Part shown: in pieces, positions 37,123 to 47,047 of the stretch
Position numbering within the stretch: the first letter of the stretch is position 1
Layout: every line of letters starts with the position of its first letter
Assembly: GCF_001570365.1 (NCBI RefSeq)
Contig: NZ_BBYK01000049.1
Span: 1 to 64,000 of the forward strand
Direction of reading: 5' to 3'
Length of the DNA: 64,000 bases
DNA from: Microtetraspora fusca
Lineage (GTDB): Bacteria; Actinomycetota; Actinomycetes; Streptosporangiales; Streptosporangiaceae
Translations under genes and position numbers: made by a program
Notes under the pieces: generated by a model
What the model was told of the DNA's origin: nothing
Databases searched by the model: none
Seen by the model: only the letters and a program-made list of their open reading frames with translations

Positions 37123-38424
37123 ATCCTCGTCGTCGGCCTCAGCCACCGCACGGCTCCGGTGGCCCTCCTCGAACGCGTCTCCGTCAGCGGGGACGCTCTC
37201 GCCAAGCTGCTCCGCGACGTGCGCGACGAGGCCACCGTGTCCGAGGCGATGGTCGTCTCCACCTGCAACCGCGTCGAGGTCTACGCCGACGTGGACCGCT
37301 TCCACGGAGCGGTGACGGCCGTGACCGACCTGCTCGCCACCCACTGCGGCATCCCGCAGGAGCAGCTCACCCCGCACCTCTACGTGCAGTACGAGGACCG
37401 CGCCGTCCACCACCTCTTCTCGGTGGCCTGCGGCCTCGACTCGATGGTCGTCGGCGAGGGGCAGATCCTCGGCCAGATCCGCGTGGCGCTCAGGCTGGCC
37501 CAGGACCAGGACACCGTGGGGTCGGTTCTCAACGAGCTCTTCCAGCAGGCCCTGCGCGTCGGCAAGCGCGCGCACGCGGACACCGCCATCGACCGGGCGG
37601 GCGCGTCGCTCGTCGGGGTCGGCCTGACCCTCGCCGAGCGCGAGCTCGGCCCGATCGCCGGGATGCGGGCGCTGGTCGTCGGCGCGGGCTCGATGAGCGC
37701 GCTGTCGGCCGCCACCCTGGTCCGTTCCGGCGTGACCGACATCGTCATCGCCAACCGCACCTACGAGCGCGCCGTACGGCTGGCCGAGACCGTCGCCGGG
37801 CGCGCGGTGCGCCTGGACGACGTCGCCGCCGAGATCGCGGAGGCGGACCTCGTCATCTCCTGCACCGGCGCCGGGATGTGCCTGATCACCGCTGACACGG
37901 TCGCCGGCGCGGTGGGCCGCGGCCGCGACCTGTTCCTCCTCGACCTGGCCCTGCCGCACGACATCGACCCCGGCGTACGGGCGCTGCCCGGCGTGACGCT
38001 GGTCGACCTGGAGTCCATGCAGCAGGCCGGGGTCGCCGACGACATCGGCGACGGGGGCCGGGCGGAGGCCATCGCGGCGGTCCAGGCGATCGTCACCGAG
38101 GAGGTGGCCGCCTACCTGGAAGCCGCGCGCGCGGCCCGGGTGACGCCCACGGTTGTGGCGCTGCGCAGCAAGGCCGCCGAGGTGGTCGAGGCCGAGATGG
38201 GCCGGCTGATCTCCCGCGTCCCCGAGCTGGAGGGACGCCTGCGCGACGAGGTCGCGCAGACCGTCAACAGGGTCGTGGACAAGCTGCTCCACGAGCCCAC
38301 CGTACGTGTGAAGCGGCTGGCGTCCTCGCCCGGCGGCGACCAGTACGCGGACGCGCTCCGTGAGCTGTTCAACCTGGACCCGCTGAAGCCCGAGGCCGTG
38401 TCGCGGATGGAGGTCGAGTCATGA
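37117..38424 (+). CDS. hemA: Glutamyl-tRNA reductase
   Basis: 435 aa. GLSHRTAP start, catalytic Cys in VVSTCNRVEVYA (about residue 50), NADPH-binding GAGSMSALSAATL and dimerisation domain at the C-terminus. First committed step of C5-pathway heme synthesis. ATG overlaps the rex stop and its own stop overlaps hemC, making one coupled operon. Confidence 0.97.
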   Translation: MSILVVGLSHRTAPVALLERVSVSGDALAKLLRDVRDEATVSEAMVVSTCNRVEVYADVDRFHGAVTAVTDLLATHCGIPQEQLTPHLYVQYEDRAVHHLFSVACGLDSMVVGEGQILGQIRVALRLAQDQDTVGSVLNELFQQALRVGKRAHADTAIDRAGASLVGVGLTLAERELGPIAGMRALVVGAGSMSALSAATLVRSGVTDIVIANRTYERAVRLAETVAGRAVRLDDVAAEIAEADLVISCTGAGMCLITADTVAGAVGRGRDLFLLDLALPHDIDPGVRALPGVTLVDLESMQQAGVADDIGDGGRAEAIAAVQAIVTEEVAAYLEAARAARVTPTVVALRSKAAEVVEAEMGRLISRVPELEGRLRDEVAQTVNRVVDKLLHEPTVRVKRLASSPGGDQYADALRELFNLDPLKPEAVSRMEVES

Positions 38425-39332
38425 CCGCTCCCCTGAGGATGGGCACCCGCAAGAGCGAATTGGCCACGACCCAGTCGGGTCTGGTGGCCAGGCGGCTCAC
38501 CGAGCTGACCGGACGCGAGGTGGAACTCGTCGGCATCACCACGTACGGCGACGTCTCCCGAGCGAACCTCACCCAGCTCGGCGGCACGGGCGTGTTCGTG
38601 AGCGAGCTGCGCAACAAACTGATCGACGGCGAGATCGACTTCGCCGTCCACTCGCTCAAGGACCTGCCGACCGCCGACGACCCCCGGATCACGCTCGTCG
38701 CCACGGCGCTGCGGGACGATCCGCGCGACGCGCTGGTGAGCTCCGCCAAGCTGGCCGACCTGGCGCCCGGCGCCCGGGTGGGCACCGGTTCGCCGCGCCG
38801 CGTCGCGCAGCTCCGCGCCCTGCGGCCGGATCTCCACTACGTCCCGATCAGGGGAAACGCGCCCACGCGGATCGGCAAGATCGCCGCTGGCGAGCTGGAC
38901 GCCGTCGTGCTGGCCACCGCCGGCCTGCGCCGCCTGGGGCGCGACGGCGAGATCTCGCAGATCTTCGAGGTCGACGAGTTGCTGCCGGCGCCCGGCCAGG
39001 GAGCGCTCGCGGTCGAGTGCTCGTCCGACCGCGCCGACCTGATCGAGTTGCTGGGCGTCCTCGACGACCCGCGAACCCGTACGGCGGTTACTGCGGAGCG
39101 CGCCGTGCTTTCCGCCCTCGAAGCCGGTTGCGCGGCACCGGTAGGTGCTTTCGCCTCGGATGACGGGCACATTCTCAACCTGACCGCGACCGTCGTCGCC
39201 ATCGACGGCGTGCGGTCAGTGCGCAAGTCCACCTCCGGACCCCGTCTGGCGGCCATGGAGCTCGGTCGTGATCTCGCGGCCGCCATGATCGCTGAGGGGG
39301 CCGGCACGTTGATGGGGGAGCAGGCCCATTGA
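38421..39332 (+). CDS. hemC: Hydroxymethylbilane synthase
   Basis: 303 aa. Porphobilinogen deaminase with substrate loop residues (KSELATTQS, HSLKDLP), GTGSPRR and the dipyrromethane-cofactor Cys237 in ALEAGCAAPVGA. Starts in ATGA overlap with hemA and ends in TTGA overlap with hemD. Confidence 0.97.
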   Translation: MTAPLRMGTRKSELATTQSGLVARRLTELTGREVELVGITTYGDVSRANLTQLGGTGVFVSELRNKLIDGEIDFAVHSLKDLPTADDPRITLVATALRDDPRDALVSSAKLADLAPGARVGTGSPRRVAQLRALRPDLHYVPIRGNAPTRIGKIAAGELDAVVLATAGLRRLGRDGEISQIFEVDELLPAPGQGALAVECSSDRADLIELLGVLDDPRTRTAVTAERAVLSALEAGCAAPVGAFASDDGHILNLTATVVAIDGVRSVRKSTSGPRLAAMELGRDLAAAMIAEGAGTLMGEQAH

Positions 39333-40918
39333 GCCCCACAAATACCGTTCCAGAGCCCCGATCGGGTTTCGTCGCCTTCGTCGGCGCCGGCCCCGGTGAC
39401 GAGAACCTGCTCACATTGCGTGGCGCCGACCTGCTGTCCAGGGCCGACGTCGTCGTGCTCGACCAGCAGGCGCACGCCCCGCTGCTGCGGCACTGCCGCG
39501 AAGGCGTCGAAGTGGTGGACATCACCGCCGACGTCGCGGAGAACTCGATCTCGCTGAAAACACTGCAGGACGCCAAGTCCGGACGGACGGTCGTGCGGGT
39601 GTGCCCGGGCGACCCGTCGTTCTTCTCCTCCGTGGTGGAGGAGGTCGCGGCCTGCGCCAAGGCCGACGTGGACTTCGAGATCGTGCCCGGAGTCCCGCCG
39701 GCGACGGCCGTGCTGACCTACGCGGGCATCCCGCCGGCGGTGGCCGTCCCCGAGTTCCGCATCGTCGACGCCGCCCAGGTGGACGACTGGGCGCGGCACG
39801 CCGGGTGCGAGGGCACCCTGGTGATCTACAACGGCGTCGCCGAGGCCGTGCCGATCGCCAAGGCGCTGATCGCCGCGGGCAAGCCGGACACCACGCCGGT
39901 CGCCGTGACGAGCGAGGGCACCACCACCGAGCAGTTCACCGTCGTGTCGTCGCTCGGCCGCCTCGGCCCCGACCTCAAGCACGCGGGCATGACCGAGCCG
40001 GCGCTCATCGTCGTCGGTGACGCGGTCGGCATGCGTGACCGCCTGTCGTGGTTCGAGACCAAGCCGCTGTTCGGCTGGCGGGTCCTGGTGCCGCGCACCA
40101 AGGAGCAGGCCGAGGGCCTGTCCGAGCAGCTCCGCTCGTACGGCGCGGTGCCGGAGGAGGTCCCGACGATCTCCGTCGAGCCGCCCCGGACGCCGCAGCA
40201 GATGGACCGCGCCATCAAGGGCCTGGTCACCGGCCGCTACGAGTGGGTCGCCTTCACCAGCTCCAACGCGGTCAAGGCGGTGCGGGAGAAGTTCGAGGAG
40301 TACGGCCTGGACGCGCGGGCGTTCGCCGGCCTGAAGGTCGCGGCCGTCGGCGAGGCGACGTCCCGGGCCCTCGTCGAGTTCGGAGTCAAGCCCGACCTGG
40401 TCCCGACCGGCGAGCAGTCGTCCGAGGGCCTGCTCGCGGAGTGGCCGCCGTACGACTCGATGCTCGACCCGATCAACCGCGTCCTGCTGCCCCGGGCGGA
40501 CATCGCGACCGAGACGCTGGTCGCGGGTCTCACCGAGCTGGGCTGGGAGTGCGACGACGTGACCGCGTACCGCACGGTGCGCGCGGCGCCGCCGCCGGCC
40601 CCGATCCGCGAGGCGATCAAGGGCGGCGGCTTCGACGCGGTGCTGTTCACCTCGTCGTCCACGGTGCGGAACCTGGTCGGCATCGCCGGCAAGCCGCACA
40701 ACGTGACCGTGATCGCCGTGATCGGGCCGCAGACGGCCAAGACCGCCGAGGAGTTCGGGCTGCGGGTCGACGTGATGGCCGACAGGCCGTCGGCCTCCGC
40801 GCTCGCGGCGGCCCTGGCGGAGTACGGTGCCAAGCAGCGGCACGCGGCCATCTCGGCCGGCGAGATGCCGCGCAGGCCCTCGCAGAACCGCAGAGGGGCG
40901 CGCCGGCGCTTCAAGTGA
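39329..40918 (+). CDS. hemD: Bifunctional uroporphyrinogen-III methyltransferase-like / uroporphyrinogen-III synthase
   Basis: 529 aa from TTG 39329. Residues 10-245 are a CobA/SUMT-like domain (VGAGPGDENLLTLRGADLL); residues 250-515 are uroporphyrinogen-III synthase (RVLVPRTKEQAEGLSEQL, FTSSNAVKAV, DAVLFTSSSTVRNL). In the first domain the usual GDPxxFGRGxEE reads GDPSFFSSVVEE and the GIPLTHR segment reads GIPPAVAV, so methyltransferase activity is doubtful. The synthase closes the tetrapyrrole ring. Confidence 0.93.
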   Translation: MSPTNTVPEPRSGFVAFVGAGPGDENLLTLRGADLLSRADVVVLDQQAHAPLLRHCREGVEVVDITADVAENSISLKTLQDAKSGRTVVRVCPGDPSFFSSVVEEVAACAKADVDFEIVPGVPPATAVLTYAGIPPAVAVPEFRIVDAAQVDDWARHAGCEGTLVIYNGVAEAVPIAKALIAAGKPDTTPVAVTSEGTTTEQFTVVSSLGRLGPDLKHAGMTEPALIVVGDAVGMRDRLSWFETKPLFGWRVLVPRTKEQAEGLSEQLRSYGAVPEEVPTISVEPPRTPQQMDRAIKGLVTGRYEWVAFTSSNAVKAVREKFEEYGLDARAFAGLKVAAVGEATSRALVEFGVKPDLVPTGEQSSEGLLAEWPPYDSMLDPINRVLLPRADIATETLVAGLTELGWECDDVTAYRTVRAAPPPAPIREAIKGGGFDAVLFTSSSTVRNLVGIAGKPHNVTVIAVIGPQTAKTAEEFGLRVDVMADRPSASALAAALAEYGAKQRHAAISAGEMPRRPSQNRRGARRRFK

Positions 40919-40986
40919 GGTCACCTCGCCGGTGACGCGCGCCGGCGCCGGTCCGGGTCCGTCCAGTCCGAGTGGAGAAGACGATC

Positions 40987-41976
40987 GTGAACGCTGAATT
41001 TCCGGCGGCCCGGCCGCGTCGGCTGCGCCGTACCGCCTCGATGCGCCGTCTGGTCGCCGGGACGCGTCTGCACCCGGCCGACCTGATCCTGCCCGTGTTC
41101 GTCAAGGAGGGCGTCACCGACCCGCAGCCGGTGGCGTCCATGCCGGGGGTCGTCCAGCATACCCGCGACTCGCTGCGCAAGGCCGTCCACGAGGCGGCGG
41201 AGGCGGGCGTCGGCGGGGTCATACTGTTCGGCATCCCCCTGCACAAGGACGCGCGCGGCTCGGCGGCCGACGACCCGCAGGGCGTCGTCCAGCTCGCGCT
41301 CGCCGACCTCGCCTCCGAGATCGGCGACGCGTTGGTCCTGATGACCGACACCTGTCTCGACGAGTACACCGACCACGGCCACTGCGGCCTGCTGACCGAC
41401 TCCGGCGAGGTGGACAACGACGCCACGCTGGAGCGGTACGCCTCCGCGGCCGTCGCCCAGGCGCGGGCGGGGTCGCGTGTGATCGCGCCGAGCGGCATGA
41501 TGGACGGCCAGGTCGCCGCGATCAGGCGGGCGCTCGACGCCGAGGGCTTCGCCGACGTGCCGATCCTCGCCTACTCGGTGAAGTACGCCTCCGCGTTCTA
41601 CGGGCCGTTCCGCGACGCCGCCGAGTGCGCGCCGCAGTTCGGCGATCGCAGCGCGTACCAGCAGGACCCGGCCGGTCCGGTCGGCGAGGCGCTGCGGGAG
41701 GTGCGGCTCGACCTCGCCGAGGGCGCGGACGCGGTGATGGTCAAGCCCGCGCTGGCGTACCTGGACATCCTCCGCCAGGTGCGCGACACGGTCGAGGTGC
41801 CCGTGGCTGCCTACCAGGTGAGCGGCGAGTACGCGATGATCGAGGCGGCGGCGGCGAACGGCTGGATCGACCGCGAGCGGACCATCATGGAGTCGCTCGT
41901 CGCGATCCGCAGGGCCGGCGCCGACATGATTCTGACCTACTGGGCCACCGAGGTCGCGCGCCGCCTCCGGGCGTAG
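40987..41976 (+). CDS. hemB: Porphobilinogen synthase (ALA dehydratase)
   Basis: 329 aa from GTG 40987; an upstream GTG at 40972 is possible. Active-site lysines in YSVKYASAFYGPFRDA and VMVKPALAYLDI. The metal loop TDTCLDEYTDHGHCG keeps two of the three zinc cysteines with Asp at the middle position, a mixed form between zinc- and magnesium-type enzymes. Condenses two ALA molecules. Confidence 0.96.
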   Translation: MNAEFPAARPRRLRRTASMRRLVAGTRLHPADLILPVFVKEGVTDPQPVASMPGVVQHTRDSLRKAVHEAAEAGVGGVILFGIPLHKDARGSAADDPQGVVQLALADLASEIGDALVLMTDTCLDEYTDHGHCGLLTDSGEVDNDATLERYASAAVAQARAGSRVIAPSGMMDGQVAAIRRALDAEGFADVPILAYSVKYASAFYGPFRDAAECAPQFGDRSAYQQDPAGPVGEALREVRLDLAEGADAVMVKPALAYLDILRQVRDTVEVPVAAYQVSGEYAMIEAAAANGWIDRERTIMESLVAIRRAGADMILTYWATEVARRLRA

Positions 41977-42063
41977 CGCGTTCCACGGGGGTGGCGCTGC
42001 GCGCGCTGATCCGTAAAGGGCATTATCAGGTACAGCAAAGAGCATCCGTGGGGGAGGAGCACG

Positions 42064-42708
42064 ATGGTGGGGGCACCGCTGGTCCGCCGTACGAAACGAC
42101 GTGCGCATCGAAAGCCACGGAAGATCACATCTGTACTTGAATACGCCCAGCTCGGCTGGGCGAGCTGCCTCGGCGCCCACCCGCTCCGCGAGGGTGGGCG
42201 CGCCTGTTCCTGCGACCGGGTCGGCTGTCCCGACCCGGGCGCGCACCCGCTGTCCCCGGCGTGGCAGATGGAGGCGACGGTGGACTCCGCCCGCCTCACG
42301 CGCTGGTGGGAGCACAACCCCGACGCGAACGTGATCCTGCCCACGGGCCGGGTGTTCGACGTGTTCGACGTACCGTCCGTCGCCGGGATGGCGGCCTTGG
42401 CCGCCATGGACGCCACCGGACAGGCCACGGGCCCGGTCGCCGAGAACGGCGACCGGGTCCTTTTCTATGTCGCCACCAGGGGCGCCCCCGAGGACGAGGA
42501 CGAGTGGTGGTCCTGCCACCTCGACTGCGACCCCGCGACGATCGAGTCCTCCCCGGGACTGCGCTGGCACTGCCGGGACAGCTATGTGCTCGCCCCGCCC
42601 TCGACGCTGCTGAGCGGCGCGACGGTGAGCTGGCTGCGGCCGCCGGACGGGCGTCCCCTGCCCGACCCGCTCCGCGTCCTGGACCTGCTCGTCGACGCCT
42701 GCGAGTAA
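42064..42708 (+). CDS. Bifunctional primase/polymerase-like domain protein
   Basis: 214 aa. A basic N-terminus is followed by a cysteine cluster ([16 protein letters not shown], Cys48/50/55, possible zinc site) and the Prim-Pol-type block [41 protein letters not shown]. The D-x2-D (99/102) fits the metal-binding positions. Only the small domain is present, without helicase. Prim-Pol proteins are usually on plasmids or phages, but this one sits between hemB and hemL. Catalysis uncertain. Confidence 0.72.
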   Translation: MVGAPLVRRTKRRAHRKPRKITSVLEYAQLGWASCLGAHPLREGGRACSCDRVGCPDPGAHPLSPAWQMEATVDSARLTRWWEHNPDANVILPTGRVFDVFDVPSVAGMAALAAMDATGQATGPVAENGDRVLFYVATRGAPEDEDEWWSCHLDCDPATIESSPGLRWHCRDSYVLAPPSTLLSGATVSWLRPPDGRPLPDPLRVLDLLVDACE

Positions 42709-42757
42709 GACGCCTGCCAGTAAGAGGCCGGCCTGCGCCGCCCGTAGGCTGGGAGGC

Positions 42758-44047
42758 GTGAGCCGTACGGAGAAGTCAGCGGAACTGTTCGAGCGGGCGC
42801 GGCGGATCGTGCCCGGTGGTGTCAACTCCCCGGTGCGCGCGTTCGGCGCGGTCGGGGGAGTGCCGAGGTTCATGGCCTCGGGCCAGGGGCCCTACATCAC
42901 CGACGTGGACGGCAACCGCTACGTCGATCTGGTGTGCTCGTGGGGGCCGATGATCCTCGGCCACCGTCACCCGGCCGTCATGGAGGCCGTCGAGGGCGCG
43001 CTGGCGCGGGGGCTGTCGTTCGGTACGGCGACCGAGGGTGAGGTCCTGCTCGCCGAGGAGATCGTCTCCCGGGTCGCCCCGGTGGAGAAGGTCCGGCTGG
43101 TCAGTTCGGGCACCGAGGCCACCATGTCGGCGGTGCGGCTCGCCCGGGGCTTCACCGGCCGGGCGAAGGTGGTCAAGTTCGCCGGCTGCTACCACGGGCA
43201 CGTGGACGCCCTGCTGGCGTCGGCGGGCTCGGGGCTGGTGACGTTCGGCCTCCCGGACACGCCCGGCGTGACCGGCGCGTCGGCCGCCGACACGATCGTC
43301 CTGCCGTACAACTCGGTCGAGGCGGTCGAGGAGGCGTTCCGCACGTTCGAGATCGCGTGCGTCATCACCGAGGCGTGCCCGGCCAACATGGGCGTGGTCC
43401 CGCCGCTGCCCGGTTTCAACCAGCGGCTGCGCGAGCTGTGCACCGAGCACGGCGCGCTGCTGATCATCGACGAGGTGCTCACCGGCTTCCGCGTCTCAGC
43501 CGCCGGCTGGTATGGCCTCGACCCGGTCGAGGCCGACCTCATGACGTTCGGCAAGGTCATGGGCGGTGGGATGCCGGCCGCGGCCTTCGGCGGCCGGGCC
43601 GAGGTGATGGCCCTGCTCGCGCCGGAGGGGCCGGTCTACCAGGCGGGGACGCTCGCCGGGAACCCGCTGGCCTCCGCCGCCGGTCTGGCGACGCTGCGGG
43701 CCTGTGACGCGAGTGTGTACGAGCGGGTGGACGCCGCCGCGCTGACCGTCGGTCAGACCGCGTCCGACGCGCTGGCGGCCGAGGGCGTCCCGCACCGCCT
43801 CCAGCGCGCCGGCAACCTGTTCTCGATCTTCTTCACCGACAGGCCGGTCCACGACTTCGCCACGGCGAAGGTGCAGAGCACGGAGGCGTACCGGGCGTTC
43901 TTCCACGGCATGCTCGACCAGGGCGTCTACCTGCCGCCGTCGGCGTTCGAGGCGTGGTTCCTGTCCGCCGCCCACGACGAGGAGGCGCTGACTCGGGTCG
44001 TCGAGGCGCTGCCGCTCGCCGCCAAGGCCGCCGCTGCCACGCTGTAA
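42758..44047 (+). CDS. hemL: Glutamate-1-semialdehyde 2,1-aminomutase
   Basis: 429 aa class-III aminotransferase fold. PLP lysine in [33 protein letters not shown] and [11 protein letters not shown] also present. Makes 5-aminolevulinate from the HemA product, completing the C5 route here. GTG start with GGGAGG upstream. Confidence 0.97.
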   Translation: MSRTEKSAELFERARRIVPGGVNSPVRAFGAVGGVPRFMASGQGPYITDVDGNRYVDLVCSWGPMILGHRHPAVMEAVEGALARGLSFGTATEGEVLLAEEIVSRVAPVEKVRLVSSGTEATMSAVRLARGFTGRAKVVKFAGCYHGHVDALLASAGSGLVTFGLPDTPGVTGASAADTIVLPYNSVEAVEEAFRTFEIACVITEACPANMGVVPPLPGFNQRLRELCTEHGALLIIDEVLTGFRVSAAGWYGLDPVEADLMTFGKVMGGGMPAAAFGGRAEVMALLAPEGPVYQAGTLAGNPLASAAGLATLRACDASVYERVDAAALTVGQTASDALAAEGVPHRLQRAGNLFSIFFTDRPVHDFATAKVQSTEAYRAFFHGMLDQGVYLPPSAFEAWFLSAAHDEEALTRVVEALPLAAKAAAATL

Positions 44048-44103
44048 AGCGACAGTTCAGCGATACCGGGATCAAACCGCCTCAACCGTTTAGACTGACT
44101 TAC

Positions 44104-45003
44104 ATGTTGGACCTGAACCGGTTGAAGGCGCTGCACGCGGTGGCCGTCTACGGTTCCGTGGCGGCCGCCGCCGAGGCGCTGATGGTGACCCCGTCGGCGA
44201 TCTCGCAGCAGCTCGCCAAGCTCGAACGCGAGACGGGGGCGGTCCTCGTCGAACGCAACGGGCGCGGCGTCAAGCTCACCGACGCGGCCGGGCTGCTCGC
44301 CGACCACGCGGAGAAGATCCTCGCCCTGGTCGAGACGGCCGAGGCCGACTTCGAGGCGCTGCGCGGCGCCGTGGTCGGGCGGCTCGTCCTGGCCGCGTTC
44401 CCGACCGCGGCCCGGGGGATCATGCCCCAGGCGCTGGCGACGATCAAGCAGCAACACCCCGACCTCGACGTCGTCCTGTACGAGCGCGAGCCGGAGCGGC
44501 AGATGCGCGAGGTGACCCGGGGCGAGATCGACCTCGCCGTGGTCCAGGACTGGATGAACCGGCCGATGGCCATCCCGGACGGGCTGTCGCGCGCCCCGCT
44601 GCTCGACGACATCGCCGACGTGGCGGTGCCCGTCGGCCACCCGCTGGCGGACAAGCGGGAGGTCGAGCTGGCCGACCTCCCGGGAGCGGGCTGGATCAGC
44701 AGCGCGTCCGGCACGGTCTGCCACGACTTCCTGATGTTCCTGCTCAGGTCCGCCGAGAAGGAGCCGAAGATCGTGTGCATGGCCGACGAGTACCCGACAC
44801 AGCTCGCGCTCGTCGCCGCTGGCCACGGATGCGCCCTGATCCCGCGCCTCGGGCGCGGCCGGCTGCCCGAGGGCGTGCGCGCGATCCCCGTCGCGCCCCG
44901 GCTCCAGCGCCGCATCTACGCCCTGTGGCGCACCGACGCCGCCCGCCGCCCCGCCATCAGGGCCGCCGTGGACGCGCTGATGCGCGCCGCGTGCGCCGCG
45001 TGA
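44104..45003 (+). CDS. LysR-family transcriptional regulator
   Basis: 299 aa from ATG 44104. LysR winged HTH (LNRLKALHAVAVYGSVAAAAEALMVTPSAISQQLAKLE) and periplasmic-binding-like effector domain. 56 nt after hemL on the same strand; no divergent partner, so the target cannot be guessed from position. Sequence upstream in the frame is intergenic and not used. Confidence 0.9.
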   Translation: MLDLNRLKALHAVAVYGSVAAAAEALMVTPSAISQQLAKLERETGAVLVERNGRGVKLTDAAGLLADHAEKILALVETAEADFEALRGAVVGRLVLAAFPTAARGIMPQALATIKQQHPDLDVVLYEREPERQMREVTRGEIDLAVVQDWMNRPMAIPDGLSRAPLLDDIADVAVPVGHPLADKREVELADLPGAGWISSASGTVCHDFLMFLLRSAEKEPKIVCMADEYPTQLALVAAGHGCALIPRLGRGRLPEGVRAIPVAPRLQRRIYALWRTDAARRPAIRAAVDALMRAACAA

Positions 45004-45025
45004 CCGGCGGGTAGGCTCACCTGCC

Positions 45026-45664
45026 ATGACCGAGACCACCGTCGTCCACCTGCTCCGTCACGGCGAGGTTCACAACCCCGAGGGCATCCTGTACGGCAGG
45101 CTGCCCGGCTACCACCTGTCGGAGAACGGCCACCTGATGGCCGAGACCGTCGCCAAGGCGGTCGGCGGGCGCGACATCGTCGTCCTGCGCAGCTCCCCGA
45201 TGGAACGGGCCCAGGAGACCGCGGCGCCCCTGGCGGCCGTCCTCGACCTGGAGGTCGTCCTCGACGAGCGGCTGATCGAGGCGGCCAACGTCTTCGAGGG
45301 GCTGCGGGTGGCCGGCGGCAACGGCGTCTTCCGCGACGTGCGCGCCTACCGCCACTTCGTGAACCCGTTCCGTCCGTCCTGGGGCGAGCCGTACGACGAG
45401 GTGGTCCTGCGGATGAGGGCGGCCATCGACGACGCCAGGGCGGCGGCCCGAGGGCACGAGGCGCTGCTGGTCAGCCACCAGCTGCCCATCTGGATCATCC
45501 GCCTGGCGGCCGAGCGGCGGCGGCTGTGGCACGACCCGCGCCGCCGCCAGTGCTCCCTCGCCAGCCTCACCAGTTTCACCTTCGAGGGCGACCGGCTGGC
45601 CAGCATCGGCTACAGCGAGCCCGCCGGGGCCCTGCTGCGCGGCAATCCCGTTCCCGGAGCGTGA
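45026..45664 (+). CDS. Histidine phosphatase family protein
   Basis: 212 aa. Catalytic LLRHGEVHNPEG (RHG motif, residues 11-13), SSPMERAQETA and second His in LLVSHQLPI. Branch-1 phosphatase/mutase fold; the substrate cannot be assigned. It lies directly before the cytochrome c maturation genes, 76 nt away, and is commonly found there in actinobacteria. Confidence 0.87.
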   Translation: MTETTVVHLLRHGEVHNPEGILYGRLPGYHLSENGHLMAETVAKAVGGRDIVVLRSSPMERAQETAAPLAAVLDLEVVLDERLIEAANVFEGLRVAGGNGVFRDVRAYRHFVNPFRPSWGEPYDEVVLRMRAAIDDARAAARGHEALLVSHQLPIWIIRLAAERRRLWHDPRRRQCSLASLTSFTFEGDRLASIGYSEPAGALLRGNPVPGA

Positions 45665-45740
45665 GCCCCGCGACGGGAGCATCGGATCCGCTGGGTAGGC
45701 TTACAGCTCTACCGGTTGTAGTTTTAGGAGATACTCCCGC

Positions 45741-46322
45741 GTGTCCGCCAAGAGACTGTCTCTGATCGCGGCGAGCACCGCTCTGGCCGTGACAGCCCTC
45801 GCGGGCTGTGCCGGAAACCAGCAGGCGCAGCCGCAGTCCGGTGACACCCGCTTCGTCCCTGGTGACGGCAAGGTTCAGGTCTTCGACGCCGCGAGCCGCA
45901 CCACGGCGCCGGCCGTCGAGGGCACGACCCTCGACGGCGCGACGGAGAAGCTCGGCAACGGCAAGGTCTACGTCCTGAACTTCTGGGCGTCCTGGTGCGC
46001 GCCGTGCCGCGCCGAGGGGCCCGTGCTCAAGGACATCGCGACCAAGACCAAGGACAAGGGCGTCCAGTTCCTCGGCGTCAACTTCAAGGACCAGAAGGCG
46101 GCCGCCCAGGCGTACGACCGCTCGCTGCAGCCCGGATATCCCAGCATCTTCGACCAGGCGGGCCGGGTGCTGCTCTCCTTCCAGGGCACGGTCCCGCCCG
46201 CCGCCATCCCGTCCACGCTGATCATCGACGGGCAGGGCCGGATCGCCGCCCGAGCCCTCGGCGCGGTGAAGTACAACGACCTGCTCGCCGCGATCGACAA
46301 GGTCACCGATGAGCGGGGCTGA
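45741..46322 (+). CDS. resA: TlpA/ResA-like thioredoxin lipoprotein (CcsX)
   Basis: 193 aa. Lipoprotein signal ([16 protein letters not shown]) and an extracytoplasmic thioredoxin domain with CAPC in [17 protein letters not shown]. Reduces apocytochrome c heme-binding cysteines in System II maturation. GTG start with TTTTAGGAG upstream; its stop lies inside the ccdA start region (14-nt overlap). Confidence 0.92.
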   Translation: MSAKRLSLIAASTALAVTALAGCAGNQQAQPQSGDTRFVPGDGKVQVFDAASRTTAPAVEGTTLDGATEKLGNGKVYVLNFWASWCAPCRAEGPVLKDIATKTKDKGVQFLGVNFKDQKAAAQAYDRSLQPGYPSIFDQAGRVLLSFQGTVPPAAIPSTLIIDGQGRIAARALGAVKYNDLLAAIDKVTDERG

Positions 46323-47046
46323 CCTGGCCTCCACCGTCGCGACCGGCTCGCTGCTGGTCGCGGTGCCGATCGCGGTCGCGGCCGGCGTGGTGTCCTTCCT
46401 GTCGCCGTGCGTGCTGCCGCTGGTGCCGGGCTACCTGTCGTACGTCACGGGCATGAGCAGCGATCCCCGGCGCGGCCGGATGGTGTTGGGCAGCGCCCTG
46501 TTCGTCCTCGGGTTCGCCGCGGTGTTCGTGCTCGGGGGAGCGCTCTTCGGCGGCCTCGGCGGCGTCCTCTTCGGCAACATGGAGCTGATCACGCGGGTGC
46601 TCGGCGTGGTCACGATCGTTCTCGGGCTGGCCTTCATCGGGCTGGTGCCCGGCCTCCAGCGCGACATCCGCATCCACAAGGCGCCCGCCGCCGGGCTGGC
46701 CGGAGCGCCGCTGCTCGGCGTCGTCTTCGGCCTCGGCTGGACCCCGTGCATCGGGCCCACGCTCGCCGTGGTCCTCGCGCTCTCGGTCGACCAGGGCAGC
46801 GCGGCCCGCGGCGCCGCGCTCGCCTTCGCGTACGCGCTGGGGCTGGGGCTGCCCTTCGTGCTCGCCGGGCTCGCCTACCGCCGCGCGCTTCACGCGTTCA
46901 AGGCGGTCCGCCGCCACTCACGGCTGATCACCAGGATCGGCGGCGCGATGCTCGTGGCCGTCGGGATCCTCCTGGTGACCGGGCTCTGGGGTGACCTCAT
47001 CGCCGGCCTGCAGGTGTGGGTGGGCGGATTCAAGCCGGTGATCTGA
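46309..47046 (+). CDS. ccdA: Cytochrome c biogenesis protein CcdA
   Basis: 245 aa with six predicted membrane helices. Redox cysteines lie in [19 protein letters not shown] and [10 protein letters not shown]. Carries electrons from cytoplasmic thioredoxin to the outside thiol protein. Overlaps the resA 3' end and is followed after 1 nt by resB. Confidence 0.95.
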   Translation: MSGADLASTVATGSLLVAVPIAVAAGVVSFLSPCVLPLVPGYLSYVTGMSSDPRRGRMVLGSALFVLGFAAVFVLGGALFGGLGGVLFGNMELITRVLGVVTIVLGLAFIGLVPGLQRDIRIHKAPAAGLAGAPLLGVVFGLGWTPCIGPTLAVVLALSVDQGSAARGAALAFAYALGLGLPFVLAGLAYRRALHAFKAVRRHSRLITRIGGAMLVAVGILLVTGLWGDLIAGLQVWVGGFKPVI

Positions 47047-47047
47047 G

